Assembly: GCA_023213315.1 (NCBI GenBank)
Contig: JAKCPI010014297.1
Span: forward strand, 1-64,000
Direction: 5' to 3'
Source: Euborellia annulipes
Lineage: Eukaryota > Arthropoda > Insecta > Dermaptera > Anisolabididae
DNA: 64,000 bases
Made by a program: the position numbers and the translations under genes. The notes under the pieces were generated by a model. It did no database searches. It saw only the letters and a program-made list of their open reading frames with translations, and had not been told where the DNA came from. Numbering within the stretch: position 1 is the first letter of the stretch; each line of letters opens with the position of its first letter. This document shows positions 44,101-55,386 of the stretch, in pieces.

Positions 44101-47100
44101 GGGGATGCATTTCTATTTTGCTGGAGACTTTCCCAAAATAGCGTTCCTTTCTCCTTTCATTTTCTCTCACTTCGTTACGGCCAGTGTTTTGTTTTGAGTT
44201 TATTTCAAGATCATTGACAGGGAGGTGCGGCCAGGAATGAGTAGTCTCTTCACGTATCCAATTTGTTTGGAGAGGCTTTTGATATTTTTGCAGGCCTTCT
44301 CGAAAATTAGTCCTCTTTGGGGTGTTAGTGCCATGCACTCGAAGCAGAGATGCCCATCTTCTTTAAAAGAGAAACTTCTAGACTTCTATAACATCTTTTT
44401 TTTAATCAATTTCTATATATTTTGCTGCGGGAATATTATGAACTTGTTCGCTTATTTTAGTCCTTGGTTATTAATGATAGTTTTACTTTCTCTTACCTAT
44501 ATGTATATGTTAATTTTAGTATTAGCATATTCTCATTTTGCCATTGAAATCTTCTGATGACCACTTAATTCTTGTACTCCATAGAAAAGATAAGCGAAAT
44601 GGATGGTAACAAAATATAAATATTTTCCCATACTAAATAAATTTTACATCTTGAATTCTAATATAATATATCGGCAGGAACTAAATATATGTCGACGCAA
44701 AAAAATCAGGTGTGACAAGCACAGAGCACAACTTTCGATTACCGAAGGTAAGAGAAAGTTGTGTGCTGTGCGACAGTCACACCAGATTTTTTATATCTCT
44801 TTCCATCGCCCGATCTCCAATCTCAAGTGTTTATATTTCAACCCTCATACGGGTTGGGGCCTTATGAAAGATGATAAGGGCATGGGGGAGGGAGGAGGGA
44901 GGAGGGCAAGGAATTAATTACTATTAGGGACAATAAGTTGACTAGCAAATATAAACACTGCTTGACAGTAGTCTTAGATATATTAATTCCAATAAATACA
45001 AGAATTAACCCATCTCTAGGTGATATTGAGATTAAAGGTTAAGTTCTAAAAGCAAGCTAGACTAAGGAAAAGATCAAATCAAATCTCTTTGAGCCGACGT
45101 AAAAGTCTCGCTTCACGTTCTCTTATGGGTCACTGGTTTGATCACAGAATGCAAAACAATATCGTTATTTTTTTTTTTTTTAGGAATTGGAACAAATCGA
45201 AGACCATTGGCGCGAGGAGAGTCGTGAATTGGTTGCATTAGTTTCGAGATTGCAAGATGAAAACAGGAAATTGGTCGAGAAACGCGACGCTGAAGCGGCT
45301 CAAGCTTCTGGACAAACTGGCGAAGGTATTTATACGCGTATCAATTTGTCTAACAAATTTGAGGGTGGTCTAACTTTTATATTCTTTCTCTCTCTATATG
45401 TTTATTTCCAATCATGAGTGTCAGTAACAAGGAAAAATTATCATTTTTTGAAAAATCTCCAACTTTTTCGATAAACGTCTAGTGACTCGCTAAAAATAAA
45501 GTAATAAAAAACTTTAATTCAGAAGTTTAATTGGTTAGTATATAGGTCTTAAATACAAAAAAACCTATTTTTTTATTAAAATTTTCATGAAGATCTTGCT
45601 AACGAAATAAGAAGTAAACGTCAATGTCCGAATTAAATTATTTAAAAATTCTCTTACAACTCCCGGTTTATCTAAAATAATAACTATTTCCCCCTTCCCC
45701 CCTCCTTCCCTATTCTATCACTGCTTTTTGGGAGGATCAGATGTCAACTTTGTGGAGTTGGAATTTGGTTTTCCTGGACCATGGTTTCCTAACGCCCCTC
45801 CCCCCTCCCCCTTACACTCACACATCCAATCAGACTCATATAGCCCAAATAATCGGCAAAACAATTGTTCGTTGTCATATTCTAATCTTCTAATCTTATT
45901 ATTTTTAGATTGGAGCCCTTTAGTTTCTGACAGAGAAATGATTGCTTCATTGCAACGATTAAAAGGTGTTATTGAGCAACAACGGGAACAAATAAGACAG
46001 CGTGATCGAGATTTGGCATCAAGAGGATCTGAAATTGAAAATGTAAATTACATAATTATTTCGCCAATTGTAGCAATTATTGATATTTTTACTTTCTCTT
46101 ACCTATGTATATATGTAATATATATATAGAGAGAAAGTATTGGATTCATGTCAAAAATTCGATGTCGAGATTTTGATGGATCTTCACGTTTTGAGGTCCC
46201 CTGAATCCAAAAAAGTGGTTTTCGCGACATGGTCTGTCTGTGTGTGTGTGTGTGGGTGGGTGTGTGTGTGGGTGGGTGTGTGTGTGTGTGTTCAATTTTA
46301 AGCATGAAGGAATTGAGCTAGGAGGTTGAAATTTTATATTTAAGTTAAACACCCCCCGGGACCGGAAAAATAAGCTTTTAATCAAAATCGGCCAAAGAGT
46401 ACTAGTACTTTACTGATGTACTTTTTCAGTTTTTTTCGATTTTCTCAAAATTCGCTCTAACGATTTTGATTAAAATTCAAAAATCAATTATTTTTTAGAT
46501 GCTCTTTCAAATGCATATTCTCGTTTTGCCCTCAAAATTGTTTGAAGACCACTTTACTCTTGCACTCCATAGAAAAGATAGGAGAAATGGTTGCCATGGT
46601 AACAAAATATAAATATTTTCCCATACTTATAAATTTTACATCTGAATTCAAATATTCCCTACTGCCGGGAACTAAATACATGTCGACACAAAAAATCTGG
46701 TGTGACAAGCACAGTGCACAACTTTCGATTACCGAAGGTAAGAGAAAGTTGTGTGCTGTGCGCCAGTCACACCAGATTTTTTTTAAATTGATTTTCCAGT
46801 TAACGTCACAAGTTGAACGACTCACTTGTATTGGCAAAGATCTTCGTCGGAAACATCGATCGGCGTCGAATCAAGTGCGGACATTAATTGAGGAGCGCGC
46901 TGATTTTCTTGCACAGATGCAAGATCAGCAGAGGCATCTTGCGCAATTAAAGCAACGACTTGGACTAGCACATAAAGAGAACGAGGATCTCGCCAAAGCA
47001 CAAGTAATCAGTCATCTTCTCACATAATATGTTTTTATTTCGGGCGAGCTGGAGGAAACAGATGTGCATTTTTGAATTTTACTTAAAGATGCGTGTATTC

Positions 47101-50100
47101 GAAGCCCCTCTCCACTATCATTTCCTTCGCCGTTAAAAAGAACACCCTAAAGGAGAAGGAAATGAATGAGTGGGGGAATCATTGGGTGTACAACAAAATA
47201 TTTTAAGATACTCCTGACTCATTTTAAAGTTATCTCACGATTACATTATTAATTTGATATTGCCATCAACATTCCTTCTGAGCTGAAACGAACATAGACA
47301 ATTTAGCAAATACATTCGAATTGTTATTAGTATTTGTTAATTTGTTTATGGTCGTCTCAAGTTATCTGGACTAAATTGAAGCCGAAGAGTCCCTTTCCAG
47401 TTGCCTCAGTTCAAACGCTCCTCTAAAGTTTATGTTGCTTCCCTGGAAACGAGCCTGAATATTGGAATTTTTGTTTATTTACTTGTTCTTTTATCACATT
47501 TTCTAAAAATGTATTTTATTATAAAAAGTAAATAAATAAAATTTCGTGTCCAGGACTCTCTACGAGCTCAGTTAGAGAATAGAATTCTCTGCTATTATTA
47601 AAATGAATTATAATTTAACTCATTTAGCCTTCGTTTTCACATAACCTTGATTAGCCGGAAGTTAAAGTCCTGTTTTGGAATAAAATAAAAAACACGCATT
47701 AAAGCTCTTTTTTTAAATTTACGTAATTGAAAAAAAAAATTGCATACTATTTTAATATTAAAAAAAAAAATTCAAAGAGAGTAATTGACAAAAAATAAGA
47801 AAATGTAATTTATGATAAAAAATATATTAAAAAAAAATGAAATTTATTACCTTGAGACTTGATACGAAGGGGAAATTTAATTTTCCCTTCTTTGCATCTC
47901 TTTATTGTGTAACTTGATGCGTTATGTTCCAAACTAAATTAAATTAGCTCTATAAAATCTAATTTCAAAACAAAATAATCAAGCTTATTTGAATTTAATT
48001 TAGATATTTTCATATGCGGCTATTTCATTTTCCAGAATGATCTACCCGATCTTACAAATAAAGCCATCTTTGATATTGACGATCCAAATCGTCCACGATT
48101 TACTACAGCGGAATTAAAAGAAATCCTCCATGAACGAAATCAATTAAAAGCTCGAGTTTCTGACCTTGAAGATGAGCTCGAAGCGTATCGTCCAAAACCA
48201 CAACCACAAAGGTGAATCATCTCTTATTTTTTTAATTTCCTTTACTTATTTAATTGGAGAAAAATTATTTAAATAAAGGGTTGAAGAGGAAAGCAGCCAG
48301 GTAGGGAGCCTCTATTAAATTAAACTCCTTTTACGCAAAACGTTTCGGCCGATTTAATCATGCCATCTTCAGTTGCATTGGAGTTCGCATCATATGCAAT
48401 GATTAAATCGGCCGAAAGGTTTTGCGTAAAAGGAGTTTAATTTAATAGAGGCTCTCTATCTGGCTGCTTACCTCTTCAATCCTTTATTCAATTCTACACA
48501 GCCACTTTCTACATTGAAAAAATATTTATATTAATTTTAAAATATTGAAAGTTTTTGGTGGATATTTATAAACAAAGAGCCTCGAATGGACTAAATAGTC
48601 AGAATTGTCAATTTAACTTAATGATGAGATTTATATTGTTGGTGGACCAGGTGTCGCTGGCCTCCTGGAATCTCCAGGCTATCCGGGGATGGCGTAGTTG
48701 TCGGTGATATCTGCTTCAATCATGGGAAAGATTTTTTTCACTTGGAAATTTAAATGCCATCTATTGGGAAAATGGAAGTTTTTGCTGGAGAGGTCGAGGA
48801 TCCTGTGGCAAATGGATGTCCAATGCCCTGGATAGGCTGGAGATCCCGGATTCGATACCCGGGCTGGGAAACATTTGGGCCACCACCAAGATAAATCAAC
48901 TTATAATACAATACAATAATTAAGTTAAATTGAATCTAGCAATTTTACTCTCAGAATGTAATTATTGACAAAAGTCTTTTTACTTTCTCTTACATCATAT
49001 AGTTTGCATAGTGAGAGATCGAGGCAAAAAAATACAATTTGAGACTCTCTGAATCCAAAATAATGTCCGTCTATTCAGAATCAGATTATGGATATTAACC
49101 AAATTTTAGCTTTTAATTTCAATATTAAAAATAAAATTATAGAGTGATTAATATTACATAATTAACGAATTCTACCTTTTGCTTTATTGAATATGAGATA
49201 TATATTGAATACCATAAACGTTTGTGAAAATAAATCCATTTGTTTGTTCTCAGTTGCCCTCTACATCATTTTGCCTCTGGTTCAAATAAAAAATAAATGC
49301 TTGATTTATTTCTCGTAATTTTTATACTGCCCAAGTAAATCTCATCTACCCAGTCCAGCATTAACCACCATTCAAAAAAAAAAATCATTTTTTTTTTATT
49401 TCTACTCTATTTCCAGTTTAGTAATTTTTCGTTGATCTCTTCTCTATTATTCGCTCATTTGTGATTTGATTGTCGCAACTCGATCCGATTGATTGTTTTT
49501 AGTTGGCCCTTTCGAGGGCGCCTCGGGTTCCCATCAAATCCCAACTCTGCTCCAGGAGCTCGAGGAAGCCCACGTCACACATCGGATTCACTCATTAGTC
49601 AAATTTTGTAAGATTTCTTTTCTTTCATTTTCGGGTCTTTTTTGTTTGGTTTGGTGTGTTTTCCTTTTTGATAGGAATTTTTTTAATGTTCATTCTGTGG
49701 AGGTGGTTGGTGGTTTAAATTTTAATTCGAACAGCGGTTTGTAGAAAATGAATTTTTTAAAATTAAAATAGACATTACTAACACCGTAGCTAATATTTTC
49801 TAAATACTCAGGTCGGAAAATCATCATTTAAACAAGATCCGGGCAAGCGCTACATTTGATTTAAACAAAAAAACAATAATAATTTCTACAAACTGCAAAT
49901 GAATTTTTCAATTTGTGCTGTAACATTTAGGTGAAAAGTTAATAATAAGGTTTGCATGCTCCAATGTTTCTCGTAGGTGATGGCGTCTCGTCTCCTTTCG
50001 TTTTGTGGCGTTGGCTTTCCACTTTCTCTGATTTGTTTGTCTGATACCTGTTCGTTTTTTTCTTTTTTTTGTTTTTGTGGCTTCTGTGGTGTATTCAGCC

Positions 50101-53100
50101 CCGAAGAGGAAGATCCACCAGTACAAGGACCTTTACCCTACGAACCTGACGATGCCCCATGGCGTAAGAACGAATCAGGCATTCGTAAATTGTAAGTCGT
50201 CGTATTCTTTTCATTCTATATTATCAATCGCTTCCCTTAATCATGCTGGTTTTCATCAAGGATAATTAAATAAAGGCCAGGGGTATAAGAATGGTGAAAA
50301 TGCCTTGGAACATATTTCAATGATACATAGGGGATTTGTAGGTACTAATAAAATAATAAGATGCTGAAAGTTTCAGATCGCTATCTAAATGGTTTTTGAG
50401 AAAAACCAAAATATGTAAAAATCAGAAAAACATTTTTTCTCAGGAACGGCTGAATCGATTGATTTGAATTTTTGATATGTTTTGGGGGCTGATGGTACCT
50501 TCTAGGGAAAAAATCAAGACCTATATCGGATCATGACATCCTTGAAAAAAATGGCGTTTTTTGTTTAATTTTAATTTTTAACCGTGATAAATTTTGGCAC
50601 AAAAATGAAACAATTTTTTTAAATCCTCATTCAATTTCCTATAAGTTCATAAGTTCATAAATTCATAAAAAAAGGTACGCCATAGTAGAAAAAATAAAAA
50701 CCATTTATTACTCAAATATTGACTTTATATGTTTTGTGCTTTAATCTTGTTTTTTATTGCTTAAGCTTAAATATATTTTCATTTTATTCAAAATAACCAG
50801 TTTGTATTCATAACATCAAAATTTTTTGCCTAAATCAAAAGTTAAAATTTTTAAATATCTATAATCATTAACTATAATCCTATAAGATAAAAAAGATAAT
50901 GAATTAATGAATAATAAAAATAAAAACTAATATCAAAAAGATAAATCTTTCAACAATAAAAAATGCCTAATCACGTTTAATCAGTCTTCGTCACTGTCTT
51001 CTTCAATCACAGGTGAAACGTTGTCTTTATCAAATAATTTGCTCAATGTTTCAGCGGGCCTCAGATTTTTGTCAAATATCTTCCGTATGACAAATAATAA
51101 ACAATGTGAGGCAGCATCGTGAGAGCAACATCAATTGTTCTAAGACCATTCGCACACTCACAGCTATGTCTTAATACGCCTTTAGGTCCATTAGATTTTT
51201 TTATATTCAATAAAACATCTATACACTTTGTTATTAATATGGCGAGAGTGTACTTGAGCTTTAAGTATGTTAGTATGGTCTTTTACATATTGGATAGTAA
51301 TTTCAGGGGCGTATATAGAAATTTTTTAGGGGGGGGCTGAACTCAAAAATTTTTCTGCTAAAAATTTTTTTTTAAGAAACTAAATTTTTTTTTCACACGA
51401 AATTTTTTGCGGAACATTTTTTCTTTTGCGGAACCAGAGTTTTCCATCCTGGAAAAAATCTGTTGCGCTGATGTCTGTATATCCCATATATGTATATGTA
51501 TTTGGGAAATTTCGGGGGGGCGCCCCCGCCCCCCTATATACGCCCCCTGAGTAATTTATATAGTAGATTTATCTTTTTGATATTAGTTTTTATTTTTATT
51601 ATTCATTAATTCATTATCTGTTTTTATCTTATAGGATTATAGTTAATGATTATAGATATTTAAAAATTTTAACTTTTGATTTAGGCAAAAAATTTTGATG
51701 TTATGAATATAAACTGGTTATTTTGAATAAAATGAAAATATATGTGTAAGCTTAACAATAAAAAAAAGATTAAAGAAAAACATATAAAGTCAATATTTGA
51801 GTAATAAATGGTTTTTATTTTTTTCTACTATGGCGTATTTTTATGAATTTATGAACTTATGAACTTATAGGAAATTGAATGAGGATTTAAAAAAATTGTT
51901 TCATTTTTGTGAAAATTGTATCACGGTTAAAAATTAAAATTAAACAAAAAAATTTTTTAAGGATTCATGATCGATATAGTTTGTTTTTTCCTAAATACCA
52001 TACCAAAATATCAAAAATTCAAATAATCGATCATGAAAAGTTTTGATTTAATATTTGGTCTAAAAAGAATATAATTTTAAAATAGAAATAGTGAATTTCC
52101 GATTTTTACTTTGACAATGCGCCTGAAATTCTAAATTATTAAACACGATTGAAATTAATTTTTTTAAAGAGGAAAAATCTAAGAAACGCCAATTCTACTT
52201 TTTAATGATTTCTACTGGAATTGAGAAGGCTTAGGCAAGTTGCCTGCGTAGCTTTTTTTGAGGGTTTAAAATTAACTAAGATCCGTTTAAGAGCGTGCCT
52301 TATGAAACAACATAAAAATAACTGACGAGCCTGACAGAGAAGAAGAGACACAGCCAAAGAGGAGCTTTCACAGTTGATGTTATTTATTAAAATTGATAAT
52401 TTCGGAATAGACTGTGGCTTCTTTGTATAAGATACAAATTAATAAAAATTTAAATAGTTTTCCAGTCTAATTTATTTGAATTAGATATTTTTATATTCAC
52501 CAAATAAATGCTTCTTCAAGTCATAGGTTATTTAACATAGTTTATATGTATAATTATTTTTCTGGAGGGTCAAATCCTGGCCCTCGGGAACCGAACCCAG
52601 GTCTGGAGACCCGACAAGGCTGGAGATTCTAGGCTCTACTCCCGGGAACGCCAGAGGACCCTACCACTAAAATAAATACACTCACTAAATATGTTAAACT
52701 CATTATATATTTTGACGGTGAATGGGGTCCAATTATATAATACTGATAAAAGTTCTATTTTGATTGTTTTTTATTTGGACATTGCTTATTGATTGACGTT
52801 GATGGCCGTTTAACAGGAACAAATTGCATCCCTCATTGCGAGATAATAACAATTTTTTCATTAATTTGCTTCTCTCGGTTCATTCGAAAGTAGAATTGGC
52901 GACAGTTTTGAGAATTTCTTTGAACGGTGTCCTCGCTGAAAGTCCTGCATGATGCATCCAAAAGATGATTGATCCATGAAGCTATGAAGGGATCGTTAAT
53001 TTGTATTAGCACTTGACCTCCTCGTTCTCTCTAATGCTCTTTGTTCTACTAAAAGTCTAAAATATTTAATCCGAACACTTCTTCCTTCACTCTCAGCCAA

Positions 53101-55386
53101 ATCTTTTCAAAATAAACACGACTTGCAACTTTTTTTTAGAAATTTCAAGTTTTTTGTACTTGAAGGCGTAAAGATCTTTTTAGTTGGGAGGATGGGATAC
53201 AAATTTGGAATGATTTGAGCATTTTCCTTGTTTATTTTATCCTTTGTCCCCAAAGAGAAAAATTATATATTATTGCCGTGAGCTTTAACCGAATTCTCTT
53301 TGTAAAGCATGTATCCCGAAACTATTTATTTATTATAATAACACACACAAACTCTACTCAGGAGACTTCTAATTGGATACTTTCCACGATCATTATACTT
53401 TTCCTAAATGTACTTATTATTTAATCTTGTTCATCACTATTAGAGTAGTAATTAACCAAATTAAGTAAAAATATATATTAACACCACAGTCGGTACAGTG
53501 ACGTAACTTCCCCCCCCCCTAATTATTATCAAATATAGAAGGCAGTTTAGTTTGTAGTCTTCATTATAAATGTAGACTAATAAATAATTTGATACATCGG
53601 ATTCTGCGACGTGAGCGAGCTAATTAATTTGTCTCATTCTCAACATCCAATATTCAAGATTAATCTATTCAATTATTAATATGCATGCAAGAAATTTTTT
53701 TTTTTTTTAAATTAAATTCCTTTTTATTATTCTGTTATTTCTAAAAATGAACATCTTCGTTTTTGTTTTGTTTTGTTTCACTAACGATTTTAAATGTTGA
53801 GTGTCATACTCAACTTACTCATTAAATCAAATCTTTATTTTATTTATTTTTTTTACTTTTTTTTTTACAGATTTTCATTTCTGACGAATATTATTTAATT
53901 TTCATTTATTAAGGTTAGCATATTTTAATTTTTTTTTTTCTTAACATTATAAAATAACAGAGTAAGTAGAATTATAATATTTATTCATTTTGAAATGATT
54001 TGGTTGATATTTTTTATGAGTGCTTCAATACAAAAATAAAATACACAAATGCTCTTTGATCAGCCCAGAATATTTTATTTGCCCGTACCTGCGTTTTGGC
54101 GAAATAATAAAATATCCAGAGCCGAAAAGAGTCTTTTATCTGCATTCAAATAGCAATGAGCTTAGCTTAGCCTACTCTTCTTTATTAGTGCCCATTTTAA
54201 TTTTAATTTGATGAAGCAGCGCGATGGTTGCTGTTACTGAAGAAATATTGTTTCGAATCGACGTTGTCATTGACCTGTTTCATCAATCTTCACCAGTGTA
54301 ATCAATTTATATTTGTTTGTATCATGTATCAAATATGGACAATTTGACTGCTCGTTTTATGCTTTAATATTTACATCAGCTTTCCTTCATTCTTTAAGAA
54401 AATAAATTCCAAATCACAATCCGACGAGATTTTACCCCAACCCAGGGACCATATTCTTTATTCATTAATTTATTATTTCAAGACACAATCACCCGACATG
54501 CTTTGAACGCCACTGCTTATCACCCTTTATGGTTTTATTAATACCACGCTCAGTAGTTTAATAAAAAACGCTACCTTTGACCCTGAACAAGTCCCTTTTT
54601 TCTCGGTAGGGGTGGCCAAACCGCGGCCCGCGGCCCTTGAACATTTTTTGCGACCCGCAAGATTCATCACACTTTTACAAAATATATTTATTTTATATTG
54701 AAGAGATAAAGGCAGTCAAAGCAAAATAAAGAAAAAAAAATTTACTTTGCTTTTTTGAACAAGAATGTCGACGTTTCGGCAGATTCTTCCTGCCTCCATC
54801 AGGAGGTGTGTGGAGTGTTTTGTTTGCCTCGAACTTAAAGGGGATCTTGATATACCTAGGTGTGAACTTTCGTCCCTTGACATGACTTCTGGTTCAAGAG
54901 TGACATTCCTCTGCCAAGAGCCCCCTAAGCTCGAGACAAACAAAACATGTCCTGATGAAGGTGGTAAGAATCAGTCGAAACGTCGACATTCTTGTTCAAT
55001 AAACAAAAAAAAAAAAAAATTGTTTTTCTCTATTTTGCTTTGACTGCCTTTATCTCTTCATTATAAATTATACATTCCGCCTTTAATCCTTGCAATATAT
55101 TTATTTTAATTTTTTTTCCACCAAAAAAATGACTCTACGGGGTCTACTGTATAATTTTATATGCGGCCCGCGGGTTATGGTGCATTTCCGTCGGCCCTCA
55201 AGATCATTTGGCTTGGTCACCCCTGAATGAATTAACTATAAATTTCAAAATTCTTTTTATTTTTTCAGTTTTCGCAAACTGTTTAGCGAAAGTAACGTCA
55301 CCTTTTTGGGATCATCCCCAAAACGAAGTCTCTCTTCGCTCTCGAAAATGGCCCTCAGCAGTACCACCACCTACGATGACGTTTAA
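41161..55386 (+). CDS. RILPL: RILP-like protein (Rab-binding RH1/RH2 adaptor)
   Basis: Exons are 41161-41298, 43594-43738, 45184-45325, 45909-46042, 46800-47003, 48036-48211, optional 49503-49607, 50099-50191 and 55269-55386. The product is about 382 residues without the optional exon and 417 with it. The RH1 region begins DVYDLASEIGKEFEKLIDQF. Long coiled coils follow (exons 2-5). RH2 in exon 6 reads RPRFTTAELKEILHERNQLK and continues to DLEDELEAYR; in vertebrate RILPL proteins this binds LRRK2-phosphorylated Rab8/Rab10. The C-terminus ends in a Ser-rich tail, SLSSLSKMALSSTTTYDDV. RILPL proteins act at the centrosome and ciliary base. As written, exon 2 has one extra A in a six-A run at 43697-43702, which shifts the frame; all other junctions fit. 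This may be a sequencing error or a real lesion. Confidence 0.85.
41560..41665 (+). repeat. Dispersed repeat shared with 58935-59060
   Basis: CCAAATGGCTTAAATAA, GCCTGGACCCCCAAT and AACGAGGATCGTT occur in the same order near 58945-59010. A TGTGTG-rich end follows in both. The family is unknown, possibly a SINE relative given GGCCTAAGTTGCCGAAAAG. Confidence 0.5.
41845..41990. mobile_element. Partial copy of the 24560 MITE
   Basis: GTGATTATTTCATTG, GGAAATTTTCTAGGTTTG and an inverted CAATGAAATGAAATAATTA match the core of 24560-24775. Confidence 0.6.
42480..42540 (-). mobile_element. Hammerhead-like motif fragment
   Basis: The minus strand reads CCGAAGATGGTTCGAACCGA then AACGTTAGC. The GGTTCGAACC stem and GAAACG are kept but the leading CTGA is mutated to CCGA. 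It lies in RILPL intron 1, as does a second fragment with GGGGCCAAAACGGC near 43288-43320. Confidence 0.4.
44481..44792 (+). mobile_element. ACTTTCTCTTACC-family element, internally deleted
   Basis: Keeps the first 30 bp and the last 250 bp, including the complete terminal hairpin at about 44700-44792. It lies in RILPL intron 2. Confidence 0.75.
46086..46784 (+). mobile_element. ACTTTCTCTTACC-family element, full length
   Basis: Collinear over about 700 bp with 28240-28935 (inverted). It begins TTTTTACTTTCTCTTACC and has an imperfect (TG)n at 46239-46291. It ends in the 100-bp hairpin with loop TTACCGAAGGTAAGAG. Its last base lies about 15 bp before RILPL exon 5. Confidence 0.85.
48285..48490. 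mobile_element. Inverted-repeat element with hammerhead-like cores
   Basis: Arms of about 90 bp (TTGAAGAGGAAAGCAGCCAG ... CGTAAAAGGAG) face each other around a 60-bp centre. On the minus strand, GCAA-CTGAAGA-T-GGC ... GCC-GAAAC-GTT-TTGC fits a hammerhead layout, with a 4-bp outer stem and a GGC/GCC stem. It lies in RILPL intron 6. Confidence 0.6.
50981..51300 (-). pseudogene. Transposase C-terminal remnant
   Basis: The minus strand reads CECANGLRTID then VYYLSYGRYL, resembling the C-terminal CXC ... YLSYGR tail common in a family of animal DNA-transposon proteins. A frame change follows, then NLRPAETLSKLFDKDN and an acidic end, EEDSDED, with the stop at 50981-50983. The catalytic core is absent. 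Confidence 0.5.
51304..51549. mobile_element. hAT-like MITE with 8-bp TSD
   Basis: CAGGGGCGTATATAG and CTATATACGCCCCCTG are inverted ends. AGTAATTT is duplicated at 51296-51303 and 51550-51557. It inserted into the older long-TIR transposon. Confidence 0.95.
52556..52680. mobile_element. Possible second tRNA-like repeat family
   Basis: GGAACCGAACCCAGG resembles an inverted or degenerate B box, and CTGGAGATTCTAGGCTC is related to CTGGAGATCCCGGATTC near 48848 in another RILPL intron. The relationship is weak. Confidence 0.3.
54610..55226. mobile_element. hAT-type MITE (GGGGTGGCCAAAC ends) with nested insertion
   Basis: Left TAGGGGTGGCCAAACCGCGG and right TTGGTCACCCCTG, with GCGGCCCGCGG near both ends, are typical of hAT non-autonomous elements. 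The middle is occupied by another inverted-repeat element at 54699-55062. It ends about 40 bp before RILPL exon 8. Confidence 0.75.
54699..55062. mobile_element. Inverted-repeat element with hammerhead-like cores
   Basis: Terminal GAAGAGATAAAGGCAGTCAA and its inverse bound about 364 bp. On the plus strand, ATGTC (54947), CTGATGA, GAAAC, GTC and GACAT (54985-54989) give an exact core with a 5-bp outer stem. On the minus strand the left arm has CTGATGG with a perfect GGCAG/CTGCC inner stem, then GAAAC-GTC. Confidence 0.65.

Larger units (their letters stand above)
50440..52040. mobile_element. DNA transposon with long terminal inverted repeats
   Basis: Arms of about 500 bp (50455-50960 and 51565-52038) are inverted copies: TTTGAATTTTTGATAT, GTTTCATTTTTGTG and GAATTAATGAATAATAAAAA recur inverted. 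The spacer holds a decayed transposase end (50981-51300, minus strand) and a later MITE. It lies in the long RILPL intron between exons 7 and 8. Confidence 0.75.
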
